DNA from: Thermoanaerobaculia bacterium
GTDB lineage: Bacteria; Acidobacteriota; Thermoanaerobaculia; Multivoradales; Multivoraceae
DNA: 64,000 nucleotides
NCBI GenBank assembly: GCA_022823665.1
Contig: JAJEHN010000012.1
Coordinates: 142,425 to 206,424 of the forward strand
Direction: 5' to 3'
Part shown: piece after piece, positions 40,331 through 48,338 of the stretch
Layout of the letters: every line of letters starts with the position of its first letter
Numbering within the stretch: position 1 is the stretch's first letter
The notes under the pieces: model-generated
Databases searched by the model: none
Told to the model about the DNA's origin: nothing
Seen by the model: only the letters and a program-made list of their open reading frames with translations
Program-made: the position numbers and the translations under genes

Positions 40331-41697
40331 GCGTCGCCGACGCCCTCCTGACGCCTGACCAGGCGGTCCTCTGGAACCTGGAGCGCCGCAATCCTGGACT
40401 ACACGTCGCGGGTCTCGCGCTGGCCTCCGGCGAGATCGACCGGCAGGAGCTTCTCCACTGGATGACCCGGCTGCGCAGACTCCCCCGCTTCGGCCTCCGC
40501 GTCGAAGGGTCGCGCTACGGCCCGCCGCGCTGGCGCGCGGCGCGGTTCGAGCTCGAGGAACACCTTCACGTCGTCTCGAACGGCGACCCCGTGTCCGCGC
40601 TCGACGAGGCCCTCGGCAAGCCGCTCGACCCGGGCCGGCCACTGTGGGAGCTCCATCTGGCGCCCGGCTACCACGACGCCGGCGACGCCCTCCTGGTCAA
40701 GTCGCATCTGGTCGCCGCCGACGGTCTGGCCACTGGCGACTTCTTCCACGCGCTCTTCGCGAGCGGCACGGAAGTCGACGAGAAGAAGGCCGCCGGTCCG
40801 GCCGCCAATGGCGTCCGCTCCGGAGCGCGACCGAACGAGTGGTTCGAGAACTGGACCCGGACCGGCCAGGACCTGATGGCGGGCCTCCAGGAACTCTCCT
40901 CGGAGGAGACACGGACCGCCTTCCTGACCTTGAGCGAGACGATGCCCGACCTGGGGCTCCCGCCGCTGCCGCTGCCGTTCAACGGGCAGTTGAGCGGGCG
41001 GCGACGCCTGATCCGGACTGCCTTCCCCTACGGCGACATCCGTGCGATACGCGCCCGGCTGGGGGGCACGCTTTCGGATCTGGTCGTCGCCCTGGCCGGC
41101 GGCGCACTGCAGCGCTACCTCACCGCCAGAGGGGTCTCCATCCACGGGCGCAGCCTCCGGGTCGCGCTGGCAACCGACATTCCGGAACACGAACGGAAGC
41201 GGCGAAGCCTGCTGCCCATCGAGGTTCCCCTCGAGGTCGGCGCCGCCGACCGGCTGCGCTCGGTGCATCAGCTCGCACGGCTGCTGCGAGCTGCACGGGT
41301 AGCGGACGTGCTGTCCCGCCTCACCGGCATGCAACAGGCCGCGGGTCCCCTGGCGGCCGCCGCGCTCGCGATGACTTCCTCCGTCCGGCCGCCCTTCCAT
41401 CTCACGGTAGCCAACGCCAACGGCCCCCAGATCCCGCAGTTCCTGGCCGGCCGACCTCTTTCCAGCTACACGCCTTCCTGGCCCCTCGGCTTCGGTCAGG
41501 GCCTCTCCTGCGCGTTCTTCGCCTACAACCAGTCACTGCACGTCGGTCTAACCGTGGACGAACGGGGCTGCCCCGACGCCGAGACGCTGCCGGACCTGCT
41601 CGCGGAGTCGTTCGCCGAACTCCATGAGGCGGCCGGAAGCGTTCCCCGGCGTCGGCGCAAGACTCCGTTCCAGGCCCAACCGACGGCAGTTTCATAA
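40327..41697 (+). CDS. WS/DGAT paralogue lacking the catalytic histidine
   Basis: 456 aa, GTG start overlapping the lipase stop. It aligns along its length with the active WS/DGAT at 37974: PLDPGRPLWELHL, GTLSDLVVALAGGALQRYL, NANGPQIPQFLAG. The acyl-transfer motif reads His127-Leu128-VAA-Asp132-Gly133, so the second His that deprotonates the acceptor is Leu. It may be inactive, structural, or use another residue. The translational coupling argues it works with its active partner. Confidence 0.8.
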   Translation: MSVADALLTPDQAVLWNLERRNPGLHVAGLALASGEIDRQELLHWMTRLRRLPRFGLRVEGSRYGPPRWRAARFELEEHLHVVSNGDPVSALDEALGKPLDPGRPLWELHLAPGYHDAGDALLVKSHLVAADGLATGDFFHALFASGTEVDEKKAAGPAANGVRSGARPNEWFENWTRTGQDLMAGLQELSSEETRTAFLTLSETMPDLGLPPLPLPFNGQLSGRRRLIRTAFPYGDIRAIRARLGGTLSDLVVALAGGALQRYLTARGVSIHGRSLRVALATDIPEHERKRRSLLPIEVPLEVGAADRLRSVHQLARLLRAARVADVLSRLTGMQQAAGPLAAAALAMTSSVRPPFHLTVANANGPQIPQFLAGRPLSSYTPSWPLGFGQGLSCAFFAYNQSLHVGLTVDERGCPDAETLPDLLAESFAELHEAAGSVPRRRRKTPFQAQPTAVS

Positions 41698-41709
41698 CCC
41701 GGAGACACC

Positions 41710-42066
41710 ATGACCCGTACCAACATCCCGAGACAGGTGCTCGACTTCCAGAAGCAGGTCCTCGAGTTCCAGCGAGCCGCCTTCGAGAACGGCTACGATG
41801 CGATCGTCGCTCTCCAGGAGCGTCAACTCGAACTCGCCGACCGGATGATGAACCAGGTACCCAACCTTCCGGACGAGGCGCGCGAACTGATCCGGACCTG
41901 GCGGGGCGCCGCCGAGGACGGTCAGCGTCAGTTCAAGAGCACGGTCGACGGCTCGTTCGATGCCGTGACGGCCTATCTCGATCGGCTGGCCGGCGGTAGC
42001 GACGACAACGAGGCGACCGCCCAGACCCCATCCACGCAAGAAGCCCAAGAGGAGGCAGTCGAGTGA
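41710..42066 (+). CDS. phasin-like granule-associated protein
   Basis: 118 aa. A predominantly helical, amphipathic protein without signal peptide (QVLDFQKQVLEFQRAAFENG, ALQERQLELADRMM) with an acidic, low-complexity tail. Length and heptad-like pattern fit phasin-type proteins that coat polyhydroxyalkanoate or lipid granules. The position directly after the WS/DGAT genes favours a lipid-body coat role. No PHA synthase gene is in the window. The stop overlaps the next start. Confidence 0.6.
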   Translation: MTRTNIPRQVLDFQKQVLEFQRAAFENGYDAIVALQERQLELADRMMNQVPNLPDEARELIRTWRGAAEDGQRQFKSTVDGSFDAVTAYLDRLAGGSDDNEATAQTPSTQEAQEEAVE

Positions 42067-42632
42067 ACGACATGGCGACCCAGTACCCACGGACGGTCCG
42101 CCTCAAGAACCAGTCCTTCAGGTTCAGTCTTCTGAGGCAGGAAGACCGCGATGACGTGCTCGCCTTTGCGCGCGCCCTGCCGGAAGAGGACCTCCGCTTC
42201 CTGCGCGTCGACATGACGGATCCGAAGGTCGTCGACAACTGGGTCGAGGGCGCGCTGGCCGGAACCCGCGTCGCCGTGCTCGCCCATCTCGACGACCGTG
42301 TGGTCGGCTACGGCAGCCTGAACCGGCGCGAGTCGTCCTGGATGCGGCACCTGGGCGAGATCCGGATCATGGTGTTGCCCGAAGTCCGCCAGGTAGGACT
42401 CGGCGGCCACCTGGCGCACGACGTGTTCCACCTGGCCCAGCAGATCGGGCTGACCAAGATCGTCGCCCAGATGGCCCGCGAGCAGCGCGGCGCCCGCCAG
42501 ATGTTCCAGAACCTGGGCTTCTCCGTGGAGGCTCTGCTGGCCGACTGGGTCATCGACCCGAACGACGCCACGCACGACCTGATCCTCATGTCGTACGACG
42601 TGACCGGGCTGGAAGCGGGAGCCGGAGCGTAG
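42063..42632 (+). CDS. GNAT family N-acetyltransferase
   Basis: 189 aa, GTG start inside the phasin-like stop. GNAT landmarks are RIMVLPEVRQVGLGGHLAHD (motif A; QVGLGG replaces the usual Q/RxxGxG/A) and AREQRGARQMFQNLGFSVEA. Last gene of the neutral-lipid run, ending at a hairpin. It could acetylate the phasin-like protein or an acyltransferase, but nothing in the sequence proves this. Confidence 0.78.
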   Translation: MNDMATQYPRTVRLKNQSFRFSLLRQEDRDDVLAFARALPEEDLRFLRVDMTDPKVVDNWVEGALAGTRVAVLAHLDDRVVGYGSLNRRESSWMRHLGEIRIMVLPEVRQVGLGGHLAHDVFHLAQQIGLTKIVAQMAREQRGARQMFQNLGFSVEALLADWVIDPNDATHDLILMSYDVTGLEAGAGA

Positions 42633-42637
42633 AGCTC

Positions 42638-42657
42638 CGCCGACGGATCAGTCGGCG
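42638..42657. terminator. hairpin ending the neutral-lipid operon
   Basis: CGCCGAC-GGATCA-GTCGGCG is a perfect 7-bp stem with a 6-base loop, between convergent genes. The stop codon of the opposing small gene lies in the loop. Confidence 0.5.
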
Positions 42658-42878
42658 TCGCTGTTCGCCCTGTTCGCCTTGGCTGGAGGCCGCAAGCCGG
42701 TCCCCAGACCGCCGAACCAGAGCTTGAACATCTCCTGAGGATCGGCGTACTTCAGGTTGGCGGCCATGCGATCCCGGAACTTCTCCAGCATCTCGTTCTG
42801 GATCCCCGCCAGGTCGGGGAGGCCGAGAAAGGCGCGCGCCTCTTCGGGCGTGCAGTCGATGTCGAGCTTGATCTTCAC
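42648..42878 (-). CDS. small conserved protein (DUF6489-like)
   Basis: 76 aa. It begins MKIKLDIDCTPEEARAFLGL, the conserved opening of a small bacterial family of unknown function (DUF6489), followed by helices (NEMLEKFRDRMAANL, DPQEMFKLWFGG). A GGGAGC element lies upstream of the ATG. Members often occur near phasin or PHA genes, in line with the neighbouring phasin-like gene, though here it is convergent to that operon. Confidence 0.65.
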   Translation of the reverse strand: MKIKLDIDCTPEEARAFLGLPDLAGIQNEMLEKFRDRMAANLKYADPQEMFKLWFGGLGTGLRPPAKANRANSDAD

Positions 42879-42976
42879 GGGTGCTCCCTTCGTCGCGGCG
42901 TTCTACGGCGCAAACTCGTAGCATACGCGGGTCGAGATAGCCGTCACAGCCGATTCCAACGCACACGGAGGCGACG

Positions 42977-44767
42977 ATGAAACGACTGCCGTTCCGCTTG
43001 CTCCGGGTCGCGATCGTCGCGGTCTGTGGTCTGCCCGCTCTTGCCGGCTCAGCCCTCGCGCAGCCCACGGTCATCCAGGGCGCGCGCGTGTTCACGGGCG
43101 ACGAAGTGCTCCCGAACACCACCGTAGTGATCCGCGGCCCGACAATCGAGTCGGTCACGCCCGGCGACGACATTCCGGCGGCCGCCGGAGCCGAGGCGAC
43201 GGTCGTCGACGGCGCCGGCATGACCCTGCTGCCGGGGCTGATCGACAGCCATACGCACAACTTCGGGCCGGCGCTCGAGCAGGCGCTGAACTTCGGCGTC
43301 ACGACCGTGCTGGACATGCTTACCGCGGAGGCCATGGCGGCGCAGTGGCGACGGGAGCAGGCAGCGGGAGCGGTTCCGAGCCGGGCCGACGTCTTCGCCG
43401 GCGGCCCCGTCACCGTCGCGGGCGGACACGGCACGCAGTTCGGCGTCGCCCTCGCTACGCTGGACGACCCGGAGAAGACGGACGCCTTCATCGCCGACCG
43501 CGTGGCCGCCGGCGCCGACTTCATCAAGGTGATCTACGAAGCCGGATCGGCCGGGCGTCCACTTCCCACGTTCGCTGCCTCGACCCTGCCGCAGATCGTC
43601 ACCGCCGCGCACGATCACGACCGGCTTGCCGTCTTCCACATCAGCACCGCGGAAGCGGCTCGGGAGGTCATCGCCGCGGGCGCCGACGGCCTGGTCCACA
43701 TGTACTTCGACGGCACGGGAGGCCCGGAGTTCGTCGAAGCGGCCCACGAGGCGGGGATCTTCATCGTCCCGACCCTCGCCGTGCTCGAGACGATCGCCGG
43801 GACCGGGGGCGGCGTGGAACTCGCCGCCGATCCGCGAATCGCTCCCTTCCTCACGCCCGAGCAACGAGGCGGTCTCGGGCAGGACTTCGGACGGGCGCCG
43901 GATCCCGAGTTGATGGCGCAGATACTCGCCGGCGTCGGCGCCCTGCACACCGCCGGGGTGCCGATTCTGGCCGGGTCCGACGCACCGAATCCTGGAACGA
44001 CCCACGGCGCGAGCATCCACCGGGAACTCGAACTGCTGGTCCGCGCGGGCCTGACCCCGGTCGAGGCCCTGCGGGCGGCCACCGCCGCGGCCGTCGACGC
44101 ATTCGGCCTGGGCGACCGCGGGCGGATAGCTGCCGGCCTCAAGGCCGACCTGATCCTGGTCCGCGGGGACGCGACGGAGGACGTGCTCGCCACCCGCGAC
44201 ATCGCGGCGATCTGGAAGGACGGGACGAGCTTCGAGCGCCGAAAGGCCGAACCCACGACCGGTCGGCCCCGCCTCGAACCCACCATGCTCGGCGACTTCG
44301 AGGACCTCAGCGGAAGTACGCTGCCCCCCAAGTGGTCGCACTCCACGGACGCCTTCGCAGGCGGCAAGTCGACCGTGACGAGCGCCGCGGCGCCCCGCGA
44401 CGAGGGCGGCACCGCGCTGCGGATCGAGGGCGAAATCAAGGAAGGCTTCCCCTTCCCGTGGTCCGGGGTCATGGTCCTGCTTGGTTCCCAGTTCAATGAC
44501 CCGGTCGACGCGGGCGACATCCGCGCCCTTGCCTTCGACGCCCGCGGAGAGGGCGCGACCTACCAGGCGATGGCGTTCGGCGAGAGCCTCGGAATGCGGC
44601 CGGCCGCCGCCCCCTTCGGGGCCGGAGAGGACTGGGGCCGCGTCGAGATCCCGCTGTCGTCCTTCCGCGGTCTCGACCCCTCGGGCGCCTGGGCGTTCTT
44701 CATCGGCGGCCCCACCGATCTCGGCCCCTTCTGGCTCGAGATCGACAACGTCGAGCTGGTGGAGTAG
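42977..44767 (+). CDS. exported amidohydrolase with C-terminal CIA30/CBM11-like domain
   Basis: 596 aa. A signal peptide ends at GSALAQ. The amidohydrolase barrel carries the first metal motif in LIDSHTHNFGP, the bridging Lys region KVIYEAG, His in VFHIST and VHMYFDG, and catalytic Asp in AGSDAPNPGTTHG. From about residue 430 a separate beta-sandwich (GDFEDLSGSTLPPKWSHSTD to PFWLEIDNVELVE) resembles CIA30/CBM11-like domains. Imidazolonepropionase-like secreted hydrolases share the layout; substrate unknown. GGAGG sits ahead of the ATG. Confidence 0.82.
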   Translation: MKRLPFRLLRVAIVAVCGLPALAGSALAQPTVIQGARVFTGDEVLPNTTVVIRGPTIESVTPGDDIPAAAGAEATVVDGAGMTLLPGLIDSHTHNFGPALEQALNFGVTTVLDMLTAEAMAAQWRREQAAGAVPSRADVFAGGPVTVAGGHGTQFGVALATLDDPEKTDAFIADRVAAGADFIKVIYEAGSAGRPLPTFAASTLPQIVTAAHDHDRLAVFHISTAEAAREVIAAGADGLVHMYFDGTGGPEFVEAAHEAGIFIVPTLAVLETIAGTGGGVELAADPRIAPFLTPEQRGGLGQDFGRAPDPELMAQILAGVGALHTAGVPILAGSDAPNPGTTHGASIHRELELLVRAGLTPVEALRAATAAAVDAFGLGDRGRIAAGLKADLILVRGDATEDVLATRDIAAIWKDGTSFERRKAEPTTGRPRLEPTMLGDFEDLSGSTLPPKWSHSTDAFAGGKSTVTSAAAPRDEGGTALRIEGEIKEGFPFPWSGVMVLLGSQFNDPVDAGDIRALAFDARGEGATYQAMAFGESLGMRPAAAPFGAGEDWGRVEIPLSSFRGLDPSGAWAFFIGGPTDLGPFWLEIDNVELVE

Positions 44768-44789
44768 GCGCGGGGAGGTCCGGCGGGGC

Positions 44790-44795
44790 TACAAT
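44790..44795 (+). promoter_or_regulatory. -10-like TACAAT for the CoA-transferase gene (leaderless candidate)
   Basis: TACAAT, six bases (CGCCGA), then ATG at 44802. Transcription starting at the usual distance would begin at or beside the A of the start codon. Confidence 0.45.
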
Positions 44796-44801
44796 CGCCG
44801 A

Positions 44802-46022
44802 ATGTCTGAGACGCCTTCGCCCGGGTCCGGCTCGGGCGGCCCGCTCAACGGCATCCGGGTCCTCGACTTCACGAGCTTCATCGCCGGTTCCTACGGCGCC
44901 ATGCTGCTCGGCGACATGGGCGCCGATGTCCTGAAGATCGAATCGCCTGGCGGCGACAACGCCCGGCACTGGGGACCTTTCATCGAAGGCGAGAGCCGGA
45001 TGTTCCAGGCGTGGAACCGGAACAAGCGAGGTATCTCCGTCAACCTCAAGACGGAGCAGGGCCGGCAGGTGGTCTACGACCTCGCCCGGACCGCCGACGT
45101 CGCGATGGAGAACTTCCGCCCCGGCGTCGCGGCCAGGCTCGGCATCGGCTACGACGCCCTGAGCCGCCACAACCCGGGACTGGTCTATGCCTCGTCCAGC
45201 GCCTTCGGCGGCAGCGGGCCGTACGCCCAGCGACCCGGCTACGACCCGGTGCTCCAGTCGATGGCCGGCGCCGCCCACCTGCAGCAACTGATGAACGGCG
45301 TCGCCGCGATCTGTCCGGTGGCGGTTTCCGACTACATGGCCGCCGTGCTCACGGTCTGTTCGATCAACGCCGCACTTCTCCACCGCGAACGCACCGGCGA
45401 AGGCCAGCGGATCGAGACCTCGCTGCTTCAGGCGATCATGAGCGCCCAGGCGCAGTCCTACCTTCAGCCGCTGGACGCCGAAATCACCGGCCCGCCCGGC
45501 ATCTTCCCCTACCGGATGTTCGCCGCCGCGGACGGGCCGATCTTCATCGCCGCCGGCACGGACAAGTTCTGGCGGCTCTTCTGCGAAGCCATCGGCCGCG
45601 ACGACCTCGCCTGTGACCCGCGCTACGAGACGAACCCCCAGCGGGTCACCAACGCCGCCGCGTTGAGCGACGAGATCGATCCGATCGTGGCACGAAGACC
45701 GGCACGCGAACTGGAGGCCGAGCTGGTCGCGGTCGGCGTTCCCTGCGCCGCCGTCCGCTCGGCCGAGGAGTTCTTCGACGATCCCCAGGTCGAGGCGATG
45801 GCGATGAGCCAGGTCGTCAGGCACCCCCAACTCGGCAACCTGCGCATGGCCGGCGTACCCTGGCGTTTCTCGCAAACGCCGGGGACCATCCGAAGACCCG
45901 CCCCTCGTCTCGGCGAGCACACGGGCGAAGTGCTCGCGGAGTTGGGCTACGGCACGGAGCGGATCGCCGGTCTCGAAGCGTCCGGGGCGGTGCGGGCCGC
46001 GGACACAGCAGACGGGCACTGA
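44802..46022 (+). CDS. CaiB/BaiF family CoA transferase
   Basis: 406 aa. The N-terminal RVLDFTSFIAGSYGAMLLGD followed by MGADVLKIE is the family's hallmark, and the catalytic Asp should be that of RPGYDPVLQSMAG. Family III transferases move CoA between organic acids. The segment MFQAWNRNKRGISVNLKTEQG is standard. No ribosome-binding site is seen. The stop overlaps the ATG of the NDH-SelD fusion gene (TGATG), an unexplained pairing. Confidence 0.88.
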   Translation: MSETPSPGSGSGGPLNGIRVLDFTSFIAGSYGAMLLGDMGADVLKIESPGGDNARHWGPFIEGESRMFQAWNRNKRGISVNLKTEQGRQVVYDLARTADVAMENFRPGVAARLGIGYDALSRHNPGLVYASSSAFGGSGPYAQRPGYDPVLQSMAGAAHLQQLMNGVAAICPVAVSDYMAAVLTVCSINAALLHRERTGEGQRIETSLLQAIMSAQAQSYLQPLDAEITGPPGIFPYRMFAAADGPIFIAAGTDKFWRLFCEAIGRDDLACDPRYETNPQRVTNAAALSDEIDPIVARRPARELEAELVAVGVPCAAVRSAEEFFDDPQVEAMAMSQVVRHPQLGNLRMAGVPWRFSQTPGTIRRPAPRLGEHTGEVLAELGYGTERIAGLEASGAVRAADTADGH

Positions 46023-48256
46023 TGCCGCAGGTCGTCCTGGTCGGGGCCGGGCACACCCACATCCAGGTCCTCCGCCACTGGATGATGCACCCGGACCCGA
46101 CCGTCGAGGCGACCCTCGTCGTCGACACGCCGATCGCCGTCTACTCCGGCATGGCGCCCGGACTGGTGGCCGGCCAGTACGAACGGCATGAACTGGAGAT
46201 CGACGCGGTGCCGCTGGCGCGCCGCGCGGGCGTCCGGGTCGTCCTCGCGCCCTGCACCGGCGTCGAAGCCGCGAACCGGCGTTTGCTGGTCGAGGGCCGC
46301 GAGCCGATCCCGTTCGACGTCGCCTCCTTCGACGTTGGATCGACCGTGGCCGGCCTGGAGCTGCCCGGCGTCCGCGAGCACGCGGTCCCCACCCGGCCGA
46401 TCAACCGGCTGGCGGGGGCGATCTCCGGCCGGGTCGAGGCTCTGACCAGCCAGCGGCCGAGCGTGGCCATCGTCGGCAGCGGCGCCGGCGGCATCGAAAT
46501 CGCGTTCTGCATCGACGCCCGGCTGCGCGGTCTGGGACTCGAACCCTATGTAACGATCGTAGAGGCGGGCGACCGCATCCTGCCCGGCTACCATCCGGCG
46601 CTGGCCCGGCGAATCGAGGCGGCGGCCCGCGAGCGCGGGCTCCTGACGCTGACCGAGGCGCCGGTCGCCGCGGTCGAGGCGCGCGCCGTGCGGCTCGAAG
46701 ACGGCGGAAGCCTCGACTCGGATTTGACCTTCTGGGTAACCGGCGCCGCCGCGCTGCCGATCTTCCGGGGCTCCGACCTGCCCCTCTGCGATCGTGGCTT
46801 CGCACGCACCCGCTCCACTCTGCAGGTGGAGGGCCACGACCACATCTTCGCCGTCGGCGACTGCGCGACCCTGATCGACCAGCCGGACCGGCCTCGCGCC
46901 GGCGTCTACGCGGTGCGCATGGGGCCCTACCTGATCGAGAATCTGGAACGCCTGAACACGGGCCAGCGACTCCGGCGGTACCGGCCGCAGGGCGACTTCC
47001 TGACTCTGCTCAACCTCGGCGACGGCAGCGCCGCCGGCGCCAAGTGGGGCGCCGCCTTCGAAGGTCGCTGGGTCATGCGGCTCAAGGACCGGATCGATCG
47101 CCGGTTCATGGAACGCTTCCAGGCGCTCGACCCGGACGGCGCGCCGCTGCCCGCGTTCGGAACCATGAAGGCCGGCCCGGCGGCGCATGGTGCGGACGGA
47201 GAGCCCGAGTCGACTCCCATGTTCTGCGGCGGCTGCGCGGCAAAGGTCGGACCCGACCGGCTGGGCAGAGCTCTGGCGCGGGCAGGTCTGAACGCTCGCC
47301 CGGAGACCGGCGAGCAGGTGATCCTGGACACGGTGACGCCGGACGACGCGGTCGCCTACCGGACGCCGGCCGGAGACCGGGTCGTCGCCTCGCTGGACGC
47401 CTTCCCCGCCTTCACGGACGACCCCTGGCTCGTGGGCCGCGTAGCCGCTGTCAACGCCTGTTCCGATCTCCACGCCACCGGCGTAACGCCCCGTTTCGCC
47501 CAGGCTCTGGTCACTCTGCCCCAGGCGGCCGGCGGCGCAACGGCCGAGGAACTTCTGATCCAGGTACTGGCAGGCGCCCGTGCGGCGCTCGACCCGGAAG
47601 GCGTTCTGCTCCTGGGCGGCCATACGAACACCGGCCCCGAACTCGTCGTCGGCTTCCACGTGGAGGGCGTTTCCGAGAACGGCTGCGACCTGCTGCTCAA
47701 GAGCCGGGTCCGCTCCGGCGACGCCCTCGTTCTGACCAAGCCGCTCGGCAGCGGCGTGCTGCTGGCCGCCGACCGGATGGGCCTCTGTCCCGGCCGCTGG
47801 TTGCGGACATGCCTCGCCTCGATGCAGATGAGCAACCGGGCCGCGATGGAGGTTGCCAGACGAGCCGGCGTGGCCGCCGCGACCGACGTCAGCGGTTTCG
47901 GTCTGGCCGGTCACCTGGGTGAAATGGCACAGGCGAGCGGCCTGGATATCGAGATCTTCGTCGGCGCCCTGCCCGCGCTACCGGGCGCGCTCGAGCTCCT
48001 GGACCGCGGCGAGCGCAGCACGAGCCACGATCAGAACACGCGGCTGCCGGTCGCGGTCGAGCGGCTTGCCGCGCCGGGGCCGCACCTGGAGTTGACCTTC
48101 GACCCCCAGACCGCCGGCGGGCTGGTGCTCGCGGTTGCTCCGAAGCAGGCCGACGGCCTGATCCGCGCGCTCAACGCCCGGAACCTCGACACGGCCTCGG
48201 TGATCGCTCGCGCCCGGGCGGCAGGTTCCGGTAGCCCGCGGCTGGTTCTGCGCTGA
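46022..48256 (+). CDS. selD: bifunctional NADH dehydrogenase-like oxidoreductase / selenide, water dikinase
   Basis: 744 aa. Residues 1 to ~380 are a pyridine-nucleotide-disulfide oxidoreductase-like module with two Rossmann motifs (VLVGAGHTHIQVL, IVGSGAGGIEIA) and the FAD motif IFAVGDCATLI. From Met400 comes selenophosphate synthetase: the active-site Cys/Lys segment is FCGGCAAKVG (Cys402, Cys405, Lys408), with AVNACSDLHATGVTPRFA, GGHTNTGPELVVGF and TDVSGFGLAGHLGEM following. SelD makes selenophosphate for selenocysteine or 2-selenouridine; the redox module may supply reduced selenium. Cysteine rather than selenocysteine is used. Confidence 0.92.
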   Translation: MPQVVLVGAGHTHIQVLRHWMMHPDPTVEATLVVDTPIAVYSGMAPGLVAGQYERHELEIDAVPLARRAGVRVVLAPCTGVEAANRRLLVEGREPIPFDVASFDVGSTVAGLELPGVREHAVPTRPINRLAGAISGRVEALTSQRPSVAIVGSGAGGIEIAFCIDARLRGLGLEPYVTIVEAGDRILPGYHPALARRIEAAARERGLLTLTEAPVAAVEARAVRLEDGGSLDSDLTFWVTGAAALPIFRGSDLPLCDRGFARTRSTLQVEGHDHIFAVGDCATLIDQPDRPRAGVYAVRMGPYLIENLERLNTGQRLRRYRPQGDFLTLLNLGDGSAAGAKWGAAFEGRWVMRLKDRIDRRFMERFQALDPDGAPLPAFGTMKAGPAAHGADGEPESTPMFCGGCAAKVGPDRLGRALARAGLNARPETGEQVILDTVTPDDAVAYRTPAGDRVVASLDAFPAFTDDPWLVGRVAAVNACSDLHATGVTPRFAQALVTLPQAAGGATAEELLIQVLAGARAALDPEGVLLLGGHTNTGPELVVGFHVEGVSENGCDLLLKSRVRSGDALVLTKPLGSGVLLAADRMGLCPGRWLRTCLASMQMSNRAAMEVARRAGVAAATDVSGFGLAGHLGEMAQASGLDIEIFVGALPALPGALELLDRGERSTSHDQNTRLPVAVERLAAPGPHLELTFDPQTAGGLVLAVAPKQADGLIRALNARNLDTASVIARARAAGSGSPRLVLR

Positions 48257-48323
48257 CTCCCTGGCCCGCGACCGTCGCGGCTCCGAGGCCGGCCAGAGAC
48301 CGCAAACAGGGCGTAAGTCGTGC

Positions 48324-48329
48324 TAGGCT
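48324..48329 (+). promoter_or_regulatory. extended -10 (TGC-TAGGCT) for the radical SAM gene
   Basis: TGCTAGGCT is followed by GCCCTCCTC and the GTG at 48339, nine bases after the -10, with no Shine-Dalgarno. Confidence 0.4.
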
Positions 48330-48338
48330 GCCCTCCTC

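Noticed and set aside
45947..47914. 655-residue reverse-strand open frame
   Set aside because: Opposite the NDH-SelD fusion, which has complete active-site motifs.
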